From: Halobacteriales archaeon QS_4_69_34
GTDB taxonomy: Archaea; Halobacteriota; Halobacteria; Halobacteriales; Halococcaceae
Direction: 5' to 3'
Assembly (NCBI GenBank): GCA_003021045.1
Contig: PXRN01000024.1
Location: forward strand, 73,681-129,319
DNA length: 55,639 nucleotides
Below are positions 15,962 to 28,513 of this stretch, one piece after another. Every line of letters begins with the position of its first letter. The first letter of the stretch is position 1. Under the pieces are notes generated by a model, which was not told where the DNA came from, ran no database searches, and saw only the letters and a program-made list of their open reading frames with translations. The position numbers and the translations under genes were made by a program.

Positions 15962-17728
15962 CTACCCGCCGAGCGTGACGAGATTCAGATACGGGCCGCC
16001 GATGGCCGCGACGGTGTAGTTCTCGACGCGATTTCGTACCCCACGGAGCTCCTTGGCGTGGTCGATGAACACCCACGGGGCCTCCTCGCGGGCGATCGCG
16101 TTGGCCTCGGTGTACTTCTCCCTGCGGGTCGCCTCGTCGTAGGTCGCTTGTCCCTCCTCGACGAGCTGCATGAAGTCGCGGTTGGCCCACGCCGCCCGGT
16201 TGGAGGTGTTGTAGCCCTCCGTATCGAAGCTCACCCAGTCCTGACCCTCGGTGAGCGCGCTGTCCTCGACTTGGGGGTGGAGCAGCACGTACAGGAAGTT
16301 GTCCGGGTCGGCGTTGTCGGTATACCACCCGAGGAAGCAGGCGTCGTGCTGGCCGCTGGCGGTGTACTCGAGAAACGGCGAGAAGGACATCTGGTTGATC
16401 GAGACCTCGATGCCGATCTCCGCGAGGTTCGAACGCACCGTCTCGGCGGTCGGGAGCGGCGATGGGTTGTACCCCCGCGGGTTCTGGAAGGTCGCCAGCT
16501 CGAAGGAGAAGCCGTCGCCGTAGCCCGCCTCCTCCAAGAGCGACTGGGCCTGTTCTAAGTCCCGTGGGTACGGTTCGAGCTCCTCGTTGTGCCCGAGCAC
16601 GTTCGGCGGCACCGGCTGGGCGGCCTGGGAGGCGAAGCCGGCGTAGATCTGGTTGACGATCGCCTCGGTGTCGACCGCGTAGCTGATCGCCTGGCGGACC
16701 TGCTTGCTCTGGAACTCCTCGACGTTGAAGTTAAAGGCCATGTAGCCGGTGTTGATGCCCTCGACCTCCCGGAGCTCGGCGCTGCCGGCGTCGTCGACCT
16801 GCTGTGAGGCCTGTGCGCCGAGACCGTCGACGATGTCGACCTCGCCGTTGGCGAGCGACTGGGCGCGCGTGGAGTTCTGCCCGATGGTATCGAAGACCAC
16901 CTCGCCGATCTGTGGCCCCTCGCCCCAGTACTCCTCGAACGCCGACAGCCGGATGACCTCGTTCGAATCGTCGAGGTTCTCCAGCTGGAACGGACCCGTC
17001 CCGACGGGCTGGCTGCTGAGGTCGATGCTCTCGTCCTCGATGGCCGCTTTCGAGTGGATCGACGCCGCGAAGATGGCGAGGTTGCGGAGGAACGGCGCGT
17101 ACTTCTGAGTCAGCGAGATGGTGAGGGTGTAGTCGTCGTCCGTGGAGATGTCCTCGACCCAGTCGCCGAAGGTGAAGGGTCCGTAGGCCGAGACGTAGTC
17201 GTCGCCCGCGTAGTACTGGTACTCGGTGTCGACGAACCGCCGGAAGGTGGCGATGAAGTCCTCGGCGGTGAACTCCTCGCCGTTGTGGAAGGTGGCCCCC
17301 TCGCGCAGCGTCAGCGTCGCCGTCTGCTCCTCTAAGTTCCACTCCGTCGCCAGTTCCGCGACGAGCGTCGCCTCGCCCGGCTCGAAGCCCAACAGCGAGT
17401 CGTACATCTGCTCGGTGACCTTGGCGACCTCGCCGCTGGTGGAGTTCTGGAAGTCGAGCGTCGGCGAGTGGCTGCCGCGCGCGTAGACGAGCGTTCCACC
17501 GCCGCTACCGCCGTCGCCGTCGGTGGCCGTCTCGTCCTCGCCGTCGCCGGCGGCCGTCGGGCTCCCGGTGTCGCCACCGGTCGGCGTCCCGTCGCCACCG
17601 TCGTCCGGGGTACCGTCGCCGCCGTCGCCGCCGTCGTCGCCGAAACAGCCGGCGACCGAGGCGGTGACCGCCGCACCACCCGCGATCTTCAAGAATTGCC
17701 GTCGACCCGCATCGTTATCAGGTGCCAT
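15962..17728 (-). CDS. peptide ABC transporter substrate-binding lipoprotein (DppA-like)
   Basis: The 588-residue protein has a Tat signal (GRRQFLKIAGGAAV) and a lipobox SVAGC near residues 24-28, so it is probably a Tat-exported lipoprotein. A low-complexity Gly/Asp/Thr linker (about residues 30-75) leads to a family 5 solute-binding domain with LVYARGSHSPTLDFQNSTSG, REGATFHNGEEFTAEDF and PVGTGPFQLE. It captures peptides or related solutes outside the membrane for the permeases downstream. A TATA box 27 bp upstream marks a leaderless start. Confidence 0.93.
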   Translation of the reverse strand: MAPDNDAGRRQFLKIAGGAAVTASVAGCFGDDGGDGGDGTPDDGGDGTPTGGDTGSPTAAGDGEDETATDGDGGSGGGTLVYARGSHSPTLDFQNSTSGEVAKVTEQMYDSLLGFEPGEATLVAELATEWNLEEQTATLTLREGATFHNGEEFTAEDFIATFRRFVDTEYQYYAGDDYVSAYGPFTFGDWVEDISTDDDYTLTISLTQKYAPFLRNLAIFAASIHSKAAIEDESIDLSSQPVGTGPFQLENLDDSNEVIRLSAFEEYWGEGPQIGEVVFDTIGQNSTRAQSLANGEVDIVDGLGAQASQQVDDAGSAELREVEGINTGYMAFNFNVEEFQSKQVRQAISYAVDTEAIVNQIYAGFASQAAQPVPPNVLGHNEELEPYPRDLEQAQSLLEEAGYGDGFSFELATFQNPRGYNPSPLPTAETVRSNLAEIGIEVSINQMSFSPFLEYTASGQHDACFLGWYTDNADPDNFLYVLLHPQVEDSALTEGQDWVSFDTEGYNTSNRAAWANRDFMQLVEEGQATYDEATRREKYTEANAIAREEAPWVFIDHAKELRGVRNRVENYTVAAIGGPYLNLVTLGG

Positions 17729-17751
17729 GCCCGTCTCTCACGAGACCACCC

Positions 17752-17758
17752 TAATAAT
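17752..17758 (-). promoter_or_regulatory. TATA-like promoter element of the binding-protein gene
   Basis: The minus strand reads GGATTATTAG about 27 bp upstream of ATG 17728, fitting a leaderless haloarchaeal promoter. The binding protein can thus be made independently of the ATPase gene upstream. Confidence 0.5.
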
Positions 17759-17885
17759 CCTACCGGATACCGGCAGCGACGCGCCGGTCGCGTCGTACCG
17801 CTGGCCCGAGCCGTCGGCTGCGACGCGACTCTCCGGTGTCGTCACCCGTGTCGACGGCGGGCTGCTCGCCCGGCAGTCGCTCGGG

Positions 17886-20456
<2,571 letters not shown>

Positions 20457-20479
20457 GTGCCCGGCGTTCGGAACCGCGC

Positions 20480-20486
20480 TATATAC
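20480..20486 (-). promoter_or_regulatory. TATA-like promoter element of the transporter operon
   Basis: The minus strand reads ACGTATATAGCGC centred 27 bp upstream of GTG 20456. This supports GTG as a leaderless start. Confidence 0.55.
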
Positions 20487-20743
20487 GTCTGCCGCCGGCG
20501 ACGAGCGCGCCCGGCGTCCGCCGGGCGTCCTGCTGCCCTTTCGACGAGGGTCACGGGCCCACGGTGTGTTCGACCGGAGTGGGTCCCGAGGCCGGTTTCC
20601 CCGCTGTGGGCACGATAGCCGTCGGGCACACCGACGCCGACTGCTCGTGCGGTCCGGTCGGCTCTCCCGTGGGTGGGCGGTCGAGGGGCCATCGGCACAG
20701 CCCGGTCCAGTGCTTTCACGCCGCGCAGCTTGGCCTCGCGTCC

Positions 20744-21691
20744 TCACGCCGAGTTCGCCGCCCGCGCGGCGGCGCGGGCCTCCTCGACCGAGCGCCCCTC
20801 CCTGAGTACGGCGTCGACGAAGAGTTCGCCCGCCTTGTAGGAAGAGCGGACCATCGGCCCGCTCGCACAGTAGAGAAAGCCCAGCTCCTCCTCGGCGACT
20901 CGCCGCCACGTCTCGAAGGCGTCGGGATGTACGTAGGAGGCGACGTCGAGGTGGCTCCGGGAGGGCTGGAGGTACTGGCCCAAGGTGAGGACGTCCACGT
21001 CGGCCTCCCGCAGATCGGAGAGGGTCGCGTACAGCTCGTGGTCGTACTCGCCCAGCCCGAGCATCAGGCTCGTCTTCGTGTACGCGTCCGCGTCGCGCGC
21101 GACCGATTCGAGCACCGCGAGCGACTGCTCGTAGCCCGCCCGCCGGTCCCGGACGGGCCACTGGAGCCGTGGGACAGTCTCGACGTTGTGGGCGATCACG
21201 TCCGGCCCCGCCGCGATGATCTCGGCCACCAGCTGCTCCTCGCCTTGGAAGTCCGGGATCAGGGTCTCGACGAGGATCCCCGGATCGCGGCGCTTGATCT
21301 CCCTGACCGTGTCGGCGAAGTGGCCCGCCCCCTGGTCGGGGAGGTCGTCGCGATCGACGCTGGTGAGCACGACGTAGTCGAGGCCGATCTCGACGACGGC
21401 CTCGGCGACGTTCGCGGGCTCGTCGGGATCGAGCGCGTCCATACCGCCGGTCTCGACGTCACAGAAGTTACAGCCCCGCGAGCAGCGTTCGCCCATGAGC
21501 ATGAACGTGGCGGTGCCGGGGCCGCTACCGGGACCGTCACCGCCCGACCAGCACTCGCCGAGGTTGGGGCAGTTGGCCTCCTCGCAGACCGTATGGAGGT
21601 CCCGGTCGCGCAGCGTCCGCTTGATCTCGGCGAAGCGCTCGCCCGCAGGCGGGCGGGTCTTCAGCCAGTCCGGCTTGCGCGCGCGACTCAT
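20744..21691 (-). CDS. lipA: lipoyl synthase
   Basis: The 315-residue protein has both iron-sulfur motifs of Lip[14 protein letters not shown] (auxiliary cluster, near residue 35) and [10 protein letters not shown] (radical-SAM cluster, near residue 69). The conserved [19 protein letters not shown] and SSYKAGE segments are present. It inserts two sulfur atoms into octanoyl groups on 2-oxoacid dehydrogenase E2 subunits or the glycine-cleavage H protein. No other lipoate gene lies within the window. The start is ATG 21691, and its length is usual for the family. Confidence 0.96.
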   Translation of the reverse strand: MSRARKPDWLKTRPPAGERFAEIKRTLRDRDLHTVCEEANCPNLGECWSGGDGPGSGPGTATFMLMGERCSRGCNFCDVETGGMDALDPDEPANVAEAVVEIGLDYVVLTSVDRDDLPDQGAGHFADTVREIKRRDPGILVETLIPDFQGEEQLVAEIIAAGPDVIAHNVETVPRLQWPVRDRRAGYEQSLAVLESVARDADAYTKTSLMLGLGEYDHELYATLSDLREADVDVLTLGQYLQPSRSHLDVASYVHPDAFETWRRVAEEELGFLYCASGPMVRSSYKAGELFVDAVLREGRSVEEARAAARAANSA

Positions 21692-21803
21692 CGGTTCCCG
21701 TTGAGGTCCCGCCGGCAAAAGCGTGCGGTTCGTCGACGGTCCTGGATCGGTCGGTCCGTGTCCCGGCCACTGTGTTCTCCCTTCTCGCCCGAAGCGTCCG
21801 AAG

Positions 21804-21812
21804 GATTATCTA
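21804..21812 (+). promoter_or_regulatory. TATA-like promoter element of the MATE exporter gene
   Basis: GATTATCTA is centred about 27 bp upstream of GTG 21835 and argues for that start over GTG 21772. Confidence 0.45.
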
Positions 21813-21834
21813 TCGAGTAGAAGCAGTACGTGGC

Positions 21835-23244
21835 GTGCTCGACCTCGCGCCCGAGGACATCACCGAGGGGCCGCTGCTGCGAGCACTGGTGGGCCTCGCC
21901 GCGCCGCTGTTCGTGCAGAACCTCGTGCAGGTCGCCCAACAGGTGGTGGATCTGTTCTGGCTCGGCCGGCTCAGCGGCGGGGCCGTCGCCGCTGTGGGAC
22001 TTGCCTTCCCCGTCATCGGCCTCCTGTTCGGCGTCGTCGGCATCGCCGCGCTCGTCGGCACGCAGGTGCTCGTCAGTCAGCGCGTCGGCGGCGACGACCG
22101 CGAGGGCGCGCGGCGAGCCGGCTTCACCGGCCTCGCCGTGGGGATCGCGGTCGGACTCGCGGGCGGGGTGGTCATGGTCCTCGGTGCGCGTCCCGTCGTC
22201 GCGCTGCTCACCATCGTCCAGCCGCTCGCGGGTAGTGCGGGCGACGTCCCGTCGCTGACGGTCGCGTATCTCAGCGTCTTCGCGTTCGCGCTCCCGCTGG
22301 GCGGGGCCTCCGACGCCGTCGAGGGCTCGTTTATCGGCTGGGGCGACTCGCGCGCGCCGCTGTACATCAGCGTCGTCACGGTGCTCGTCAACGCCGCGCT
22401 CGACCCGGTGCTCATCTTCGGGCTCGGACCCGTTCCTCGGCTCGGCATTCGGGGCGCGGCGCTGGCGACGGCGCTGGGCTTCGGCGGGGGCCTCCTCACG
22501 GCGCTCGCGCTCGTCGCCACCGGGCGCAACGAGGGGATGTACTCGCGGGCCGCGGCCGTCCTCGATCCGGGGGAGGTCCGCGAGCTGCTCGACGTCGGGC
22601 TTCCCGTGGCGGGCCAGCAGGTCGCCCGACAGACGGTGCGGATCGCCATCGTCGGCGTCGTCTTCGTCGCCGGCGGCGCGGCCGGGCTGGCGGCTTATAA
22701 TGTCGGTGCGCGCGTCGCGGCGATCGCGTTCATCCCCGCCATCGGGCTCCAGCAGGCCGCCCAGAGCGTCGTCGGGCAGAACCTCGGCGCGGGCCGTCCC
22801 GAGCGCGCTCGGCGGGCGACGTGGCTCGGCGTCGCGCTCGCGGCCGGCGGCCTCGCGGTCGTCGGCGTCGTGCAGTGGCTCGTGCCCGTCTTCGTCACGA
22901 CCCTGCTCACCCCCGACCTCGGGGAGCGGGGGCTCTCGCTGTCCGTGGAGTACCTCCGGATCCTCGCCTACGGCTACCCGGCCATCGGCGCGGCCTACCT
23001 GCTCGAGGGGGGCTTCAACGGTGCGCGCCGCACCCGCACGAGCTTCGTCGCCACGCTGGTCCAGTTCTGGGCCGTCCGACTTCCGATCGCCGCCGTCGGC
23101 GGCGTCCTGCTGGGAGTCGGCGTCGTGGCGGTCTTCTGGGCGGTGACGCTCTCCAACATCGCCGCCGCGCTCGGGCTCGCCGCCTACTACCGCTACTCGA
23201 CCGCCGGCGGGATGTTGGATCGGGCGGTCGCGGCGACGGACTGA
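21835..23244 (+). CDS. MATE-family multidrug/sodium antiporter
   Basis: The protein is 469 residues from GTG 21835 and has about twelve membrane helices in two similar halves, as in MATE exporters. It opens LAPEDITEGPLLRALVGLAAPL, a usual MATE N-terminus; the second half starts near ELLDVGLPVAGQQVARQTV, and AIGLQQAAQSVVGQNLGAG is a conserved MATE loop. It exports drugs or metabolites across the cytoplasmic membrane driven by an ion gradient. A longer in-frame start (GTG 21772) exists, but the TATA box lies between the two and would leave it out of the transcript. It is divergent from lipA. Confidence 0.92.
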   Translation: MLDLAPEDITEGPLLRALVGLAAPLFVQNLVQVAQQVVDLFWLGRLSGGAVAAVGLAFPVIGLLFGVVGIAALVGTQVLVSQRVGGDDREGARRAGFTGLAVGIAVGLAGGVVMVLGARPVVALLTIVQPLAGSAGDVPSLTVAYLSVFAFALPLGGASDAVEGSFIGWGDSRAPLYISVVTVLVNAALDPVLIFGLGPVPRLGIRGAALATALGFGGGLLTALALVATGRNEGMYSRAAAVLDPGEVRELLDVGLPVAGQQVARQTVRIAIVGVVFVAGGAAGLAAYNVGARVAAIAFIPAIGLQQAAQSVVGQNLGAGRPERARRATWLGVALAAGGLAVVGVVQWLVPVFVTTLLTPDLGERGLSLSVEYLRILAYGYPAIGAAYLLEGGFNGARRTRTSFVATLVQFWAVRLPIAAVGGVLLGVGVVAVFWAVTLSNIAAALGLAAYYRYSTAGGMLDRAVAATD

Positions 23245-23415
23245 CTCGTCCGTTCGCGACCACCCGCCGAGAGGCACGCGACGAACGACCGGTAGAATCG
23301 GTTGCTCTGGCAGTATGGCGGTGGACGCGCGGTCGCCGGTGGAGCCGAGCGAAGCGGGCGGCCGCGCGTCCGAACACGCGGGACGCTGATTACGCCGGCC
23401 TACGAGGATCCGGTT

Positions 23416-23868
23416 ATGAGCGCGTCGGCATCGACCGCGGCCGGATCGTTCCGGCGCGGCTGGAACTACTATCGGCGGTACACGAGACGACGGGCGGGGA
23501 TCCGCGCGGCGGCGACGGCGGCGCTGACCGGCTTCGGGCTGCTCGCGTACTTCGAGCAGTGGTTCGTCGCCGTCGCGATCGCGTCGTACCTCCTCCCGCC
23601 CGCCTACCTCTATCTCGCCGGCGACGACCTCGCCGATCGGGCTCCGGGCGAACGCGACGGCGACAGCGCCGCCCGGCAGGACGCCGTCGCGGCCGACGGC
23701 GTCGACGCCGACAGCGACGCCGATACAGACGCGGACGGTACCGACGTCGACGCGGACGGTACCGACGTCGACGCGGATGGTGTCGATGCCGATGCGGATG
23801 GTGTCGATGCCGATGCGGATGGTGTCGATGCCGATGCGGATGGTGTCGACGTCGACTTCGATGGATAG
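23416..23868 (+). CDS. small membrane protein with Asp-rich tandem-repeat tail
   Basis: The 150-residue protein starts at ATG 23416. A basic N-terminus (RRGWNYYRRYTRRRAG) leads to two likely membrane helices (about residues 30-46 and 52-70). The last 65 residues are almost only Asp, Ala, Gly, Val and Thr, encoded by in-frame 21-bp repeats at 23728-23853. Positive-inside reasoning places the N-terminus, and with two helices the tail too, in the cytoplasm; this is inference. No known function is recognised. Confidence 0.7.
   Translation: MSASASTAAGSFRRGWNYYRRYTRRRAGIRAAATAALTGFGLLAYFEQWFVAVAIASYLLPPAYLYLAGDDLADRAPGERDGDSAARQDAVAADGVDADSDADTDADGTDVDADGTDVDADGVDADADGVDADADGVDADADGVDVDFDG
23728..23853 (+). 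repeat. six tandem 21-bp units within a coding region
   Basis: Six 7-codon units follow each other in frame. The first two read GACGCGGACGGTACCGACGTC; later ones read GATGCGGATGGTGTCGATGCC, three of them differing by at most a base or two. They encode DADGxDx. The unit length keeps the frame whatever the copy number. Confidence 0.9.
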
Positions 23869-24104
23869 TCGACGGTCACACGTCCCTTCGGACGGATTTC
23901 TCCGCCCGGTTCGCCGTCGCGGGCATGGCGCGGTACGGAAACGCCTTTGTCGGCACCACCCCCAGTAGCGACGCACGTGACTCCCGTCGTTTCGCTCCAC
24001 CCCTCCCATTCGCCGCCGTTACTCCCGAGAGTGATCCTCGTGATTACCGCCGTCGCGCGCCGGCGACGACGAGCGCGCGGCGGTCTTCCGCGGGGGCGTC
24101 CCGC

Positions 24105-26477
24105 GTGAACGTCGCGGAGACGATCCCCGAGTTCGCCGACGCGTTCGGCTTCGAGCAGTTCAACGAGATGCAGCGCGCGGCCCTCCCGGCGATCCTCGAG
24201 GGCGACGCCAACGTGGTCGCAAGCGCGCCCACCGCCTCGGGCAAGACCGCCCTCGCCGAGCTCGCCATCTGCAAGTGCCTGCGCGAGGGTGGGACGGCCC
24301 TGTTCGTCGCGCCGTTGCGCGCGCTCACCAACGAGAAAGAAGCCGAATGGGAGCGCTTCGAGTCCCTCGGATACTCGGTCTACGTCGTCACCGGCGAGCG
24401 CGACCTGCATCCCCGTCGCGCCGAGCGTGCGGACATCCTCGTGATGACCCCCGAGAAGCTCGACTCCGCGACCCGGAAGCACGACTCGCCCCGCTACGGG
24501 TTCGTCACCGGCGTCGCCTGCTGTGTGATCGACGAGGTCCACCTGCTCGATTCCGATCGGCGTGGCGGCGTGCTCGAGGTCACGATCTCGCGCCTGCGGC
24601 GGCTCTGCGAGCCCCGGATCGTCGCGCTCTCGGCGACGATGCCCAACGTCGGCGAGGTCGCGGAGTGGCTCGACGCACCGCCCGACTCGACGTTCGACTT
24701 CGGCGACGAGTACCGACCGGTACCGCTGGAAGCCGAGGTCCGTACTTACACCCACGGTGAGAACGCCTTCGCCGACAAGTACCGCCGGCTCTACCGCGCG
24801 CTCGATCTGGTCGAGCCCCACGTCCGCGAGGCGGGCCAGGCGCTCGTGTTCGTCGCCTCCCGCCAGGACACCGTCCGGGCCGCGGAGAAGGCCAGAGACG
24901 AGATCGCCGAGCGCGATGTTCCCGTCGGGACCCGGGGCGAGTACGACTTCCACACCGAGACGCAGGTCCTCGAAAATCAGACGCTCCGCAACTCGGTGCT
25001 CGACGGGGTCGCCTTCCACCACGCGGGACTCTCGAAGTCGGACAAAGACCACGTCGAGCAGTGGTTTCGGGAGGGAACGGTCAAGCTGCTCTTCTCGACC
25101 TCGACGCTCGCGTGGGGCGTCAACCTCCCCGCGCGGTGTGTCGTCATCCGCGATACGAAGTACCACGATCCTCTCGAAGGCGAGGTCGACATGAGCCCGC
25201 TCGACGTGCTCCAGATGCTCGGCCGGGCGGGCCGGCCAGGCTACGACGACGCGGGCTACGCGTGGGTGGTCTGTGACCGTGCGGACGCCGGGAAGTACCG
25301 CAAACTGCTCCGCGAGGGAACGCCGATCGAGTCGCGGCTGGCCGCCGACCTCGACACCCACCTGAACGCCGAGATCGCCATGGGCACCATCAGGAACGCC
25401 GGGGACGTGACGGCGTGGCTCGAAACCACGTTCGCGTTCGTCCGCGCACGCAACGCCGCCGAGCCCGACGCCGAAGCGGACCTGCGCGAGGGAGTGAGCG
25501 GGACGCTCGATTCTCTCGTCACCGATGGGTTCGTCGAGCGAGACGCCGACGGCGGGGTGTCGGCGACGTCCCTCGGCACGCTCGCCTCGGCGTACTACCT
25601 CCGGCTGCCGACCGCCCGGCGCTTCTTCACGCTCGCCGAGGGGGCGGCCGACGCGGCCGACGCGGCCGACGGGGCCGACGGCCCGCCGGCGGAGGGCGCG
25701 ATGCTCGAAGCGGTCGCGTGTGCGGCGGAGTTCGACAGCGTGAACGCACGCTCGGCCGAGCGCGACGCGATCGCGGACGTGCTCGGTCCGCGCGACCACG
25801 ACCTCGACGCGGGCGAGCGGAAGGTGCTCGCCATCCTCGAGGCGAGCATGGACGGGTCGACCCCCTCCGAGCTGGCGAGCGACGCGTGGGTCATCAGGCA
25901 GAACGCACTCCGACTGTTGGCAGCGCTACGGGCCTTTCTCGACCGATTTTCCGGCCCGGCGGCGGCCAACCGCGCGCGTCGACTGGCCGCGCGCGTCGAG
26001 CACGGCGTGGACGCGGACACCGTGGGGCTCACCGCCATCGACGGCGTCGCGTCGGGCCGGGCGAGCAAGCTGGCGGACGCCGGCATCTCGACGCCGGCGG
26101 ACGTGCGGGATGCGGGCGTCGCGGGGCTCGTCGAGAGCGGGCTCGCCGAGGGCGTCGCCGAGCGGGTGCTCGAACGTGCACACGAACTCCCCGCGATCGC
26201 GCTCGATTGGGGGACGTTCCCCGAGCGGATCGCCCGCGGCGAGCGGGAGCTCTGTGAGGTGAGCGTCGAGAACGCGGGCGGCGGCGCGCGCGCCGGCCTC
26301 CGAGCGACGGTGAACGGCGTCGAGATGACCCGATCGGGCGCGTATCTCGGCTCCACGACCCTCCCCGTGCCCGTCTTCGGCGGCGACCCGGACACGCTCC
26401 GCTTTGCCGTCGAGGTCGTCTTCCCCGACCTGCCACTGCCGCCGACCGTCGAGTCCCGTACCGTCTGGGTCGACTGA
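24105..26477 (+). CDS. Ski2/Hel308-like superfamily 2 DEAD/DEAH helicase
   Basis: The 790-residue protein starts at GTG 24105 (VNVAETIPEFADAFGFEQFNEMQ), the usual haloarchaeal start of this family; no ATG gives a better one. Motif I is APTASGKT (about residues 42-49), motif II DEVH (near 142), motif III SATMPNVGEV, and motif VI lies in QMLGRAGRPGYDD. Past the helicase core come a winged-helix-like region, a helix-hairpin-helix segment (GLTAIDGVASGRASKLADAGI) and a small C-terminal beta domain. It unwinds nucleic acid with ATP; by family resemblance it may act in replication-fork or RNA processing. An Ala/Asp-rich insert lies near residue 515. Confidence 0.9.
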   Translation: MNVAETIPEFADAFGFEQFNEMQRAALPAILEGDANVVASAPTASGKTALAELAICKCLREGGTALFVAPLRALTNEKEAEWERFESLGYSVYVVTGERDLHPRRAERADILVMTPEKLDSATRKHDSPRYGFVTGVACCVIDEVHLLDSDRRGGVLEVTISRLRRLCEPRIVALSATMPNVGEVAEWLDAPPDSTFDFGDEYRPVPLEAEVRTYTHGENAFADKYRRLYRALDLVEPHVREAGQALVFVASRQDTVRAAEKARDEIAERDVPVGTRGEYDFHTETQVLENQTLRNSVLDGVAFHHAGLSKSDKDHVEQWFREGTVKLLFSTSTLAWGVNLPARCVVIRDTKYHDPLEGEVDMSPLDVLQMLGRAGRPGYDDAGYAWVVCDRADAGKYRKLLREGTPIESRLAADLDTHLNAEIAMGTIRNAGDVTAWLETTFAFVRARNAAEPDAEADLREGVSGTLDSLVTDGFVERDADGGVSATSLGTLASAYYLRLPTARRFFTLAEGAADAADAADGADGPPAEGAMLEAVACAAEFDSVNARSAERDAIADVLGPRDHDLDAGERKVLAILEASMDGSTPSELASDAWVIRQNALRLLAALRAFLDRFSGPAAANRARRLAARVEHGVDADTVGLTAIDGVASGRASKLADAGISTPADVRDAGVAGLVESGLAEGVAERVLERAHELPAIALDWGTFPERIARGERELCEVSVENAGGGARAGLRATVNGVEMTRSGAYLGSTTLPVPVFGGDPDTLRFAVEVVFPDLPLPPTVESRTVWVD

Positions 26478-26749
26478 ACCCCGGCTCGAACGGTCGGGTC
26501 CTACGGTTCGACTGTCGGGCCGGAATCGAGCCGGTCCCGTACCGGAGGGGGTGCCGAGCGGTGCGGACTGCGGTCGGCGCGGAACGCACCGCGGTTGCGT
26601 GGCGGTCTCCGTATGTGCCGGCACTCGCAGTTTCGTCTTCGCTCGACGTACTCGTGGTCGTCGATACGTCGCTCGATTCGCGACTCGGGACGACACCGTT
26701 TCCGCCAGCCGACGGTAGCTTCAAACCGGTCCGCACACAATCGTCGGCG

Positions 26750-28513
26750 ATGACGACCGACGCCGACGGCTACGACGAGCTCCACTCGCTGCTCGCCGCG
26801 CGGAGCCTCGCCGCTCCGGTCGAACCGACCGAGGTGGACGACGCCTCCGGGTCGGTTGACGCGGACGGCTTCGACGCCGATCCGGACCGACCTCCGGCGA
26901 CGACGTTCCCCCAGTCGGTGGCGAGCGGCGACCCCACGCCGGCTGGAGCCGTCCTCTGGACGCGGATCGACCCGGACGCCCACGTGCCCGGGGAGCCGCT
27001 GGGCGTCGAGATCGCTGCCGACGAGCGGTTCGAACGGGTCGTCTATCGGGGCCTCGTCGACGCCGAGCACGTCACGCCCGATCACGACTACGCCGTCAAC
27101 GTCGAGACCGACGGCCTGCTCGACGCCGACCGGTACTACCACTATCGGTTCACCTACGGCGGCGTCCGGAGTCGGGTCGGCCGGTGTCACACGCTCCCCG
27201 CCCCGGACGCGAGCCCCGAACGTCTCCGGTTCGCGGTGGTGACCTGTCAGGACTATCAGAACGGCTACTACGGCGCGTACCACCACGTCGCCGAAGAGGA
27301 CGTCGACTACCTGCTTCATGTCGGCGACTTCATCTACGAGTCCGCGGCAGGCCAGTACAAGGGTCGGGGCAGCCGGAAGTACCCCGACCGTGAGATCGCA
27401 CTGCCCAGCGGCCGCGACCGCGCGTGGACGCTCGACGACTACCGCCATCTCTACGCGACCTACCGGACCGATCGCTGCCTCCAGGCAGCGCTCGAACGCC
27501 ACACCCTGATCGCCGCCCGCGACGACCACGAGTTCACGGACAACCTCTACTGGGACGCCGAGGCCGGCGCGCCGCGGGGCCCGGAGCACCCCCGGGGCGA
27601 CGACCCCGAGTTCATGCGCGAGCTCGTCGCCGACGCCCTCCAGGCGTGGTGGGAGCACATGCCCGCCCGCGTCGATCGCGACCGCGACGCCGAGACGTTC
27701 GGCGAGCGCTACCGGCTGTGGAATCGCTACCGTTTCGGCGACCTCGTCGATCTGGTGCTGACCGACGAGCGGCTCTACCGCGACCCGCCGCGAAACGCCG
27801 ATAGCCCGCTCCCGACGTGGCTGCCGGTGGCGCTCGGGCGCGAGGCCCCCGAGCGCAGCATGCTCGGGGACGACCAGCGCGAGTGGTTTCTCGACCGGGT
27901 GGGGGCCTCGACGGCGACGTGGACGGTCTGGTCGGACGAAGTGCTCACGATCCCGTTCAAGGTCGGGGCCGGCCCGGCGACGCTCCACCCCTCCGAGAGC
28001 GGCTGGGACGGCTACGGGGGCGAGCGCCGGCTGATCATGGACGCGCTCGCCGAGAGCGACGTCTCGAACTTCGTCACCCTGACCGGGGACATGCACTGCT
28101 ACGTCGCGGGCTACCAGCAGACGGTCTACCGGGATGCCCTCTCCGGACTGCTCGATGGCTCCGCGGCCGACGCCGACGGCCAGCGGGTCGGCGTCGAGTT
28201 CATGACACCCCCGGTGACGAGCGTCAACATCGGCGAGGCCGTCGCGGTCGACGGCGGGCGCGCGTGGGACCTGACCGAGCGGCTGCTCTCCCGGGCCGTG
28301 CGCACCCAGAATCCGCACATGGAGTTTTTCGACAGCCACCACTGGGGCTACTCGGTCGTGGAGTTCACCCCCGAGGCGTGTACGTACACCGGCTACGACG
28401 TCGACAAGACGGTCGACTCGCCCGACGCCCCCAAGGAGGCGGTGGTCGCGCTCCGGGTGCCCGAGGGCCGCGTCGAGATCGAGGAGCTGTCGCCCGCCGA
28501 CGCGCGCTCGTGA
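26750..28513 (+). CDS. PhoD-like metallophosphatase without a signal peptide
   Basis: The 587-residue protein starts at ATG 26750. It has the PhoD N-terminal domain (FPQSVASGDPTPAGAVLWTRI) and the metallophosphatase core with VTCQDYQNGYYGAYHHVAEE, LLHVGDFIYE, RDDHEFTDN and LTGDMHCY, which supply metal ligands. PhoD-family phosphodiesterases/phosphatases are normally Tat-exported, but here the N-terminus is polar and acidic with no RR motif or hydrophobic stretch, so the protein is probably cytoplasmic or exported some other way. The substrate is unknown. Confidence 0.9.
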   Translation: MTTDADGYDELHSLLAARSLAAPVEPTEVDDASGSVDADGFDADPDRPPATTFPQSVASGDPTPAGAVLWTRIDPDAHVPGEPLGVEIAADERFERVVYRGLVDAEHVTPDHDYAVNVETDGLLDADRYYHYRFTYGGVRSRVGRCHTLPAPDASPERLRFAVVTCQDYQNGYYGAYHHVAEEDVDYLLHVGDFIYESAAGQYKGRGSRKYPDREIALPSGRDRAWTLDDYRHLYATYRTDRCLQAALERHTLIAARDDHEFTDNLYWDAEAGAPRGPEHPRGDDPEFMRELVADALQAWWEHMPARVDRDRDAETFGERYRLWNRYRFGDLVDLVLTDERLYRDPPRNADSPLPTWLPVALGREAPERSMLGDDQREWFLDRVGASTATWTVWSDEVLTIPFKVGAGPATLHPSESGWDGYGGERRLIMDALAESDVSNFVTLTGDMHCYVAGYQQTVYRDALSGLLDGSAADADGQRVGVEFMTPPVTSVNIGEAVAVDGGRAWDLTERLLSRAVRTQNPHMEFFDSHHWGYSVVEFTPEACTYTGYDVDKTVDSPDAPKEAVVALRVPEGRVEIEELSPADARS

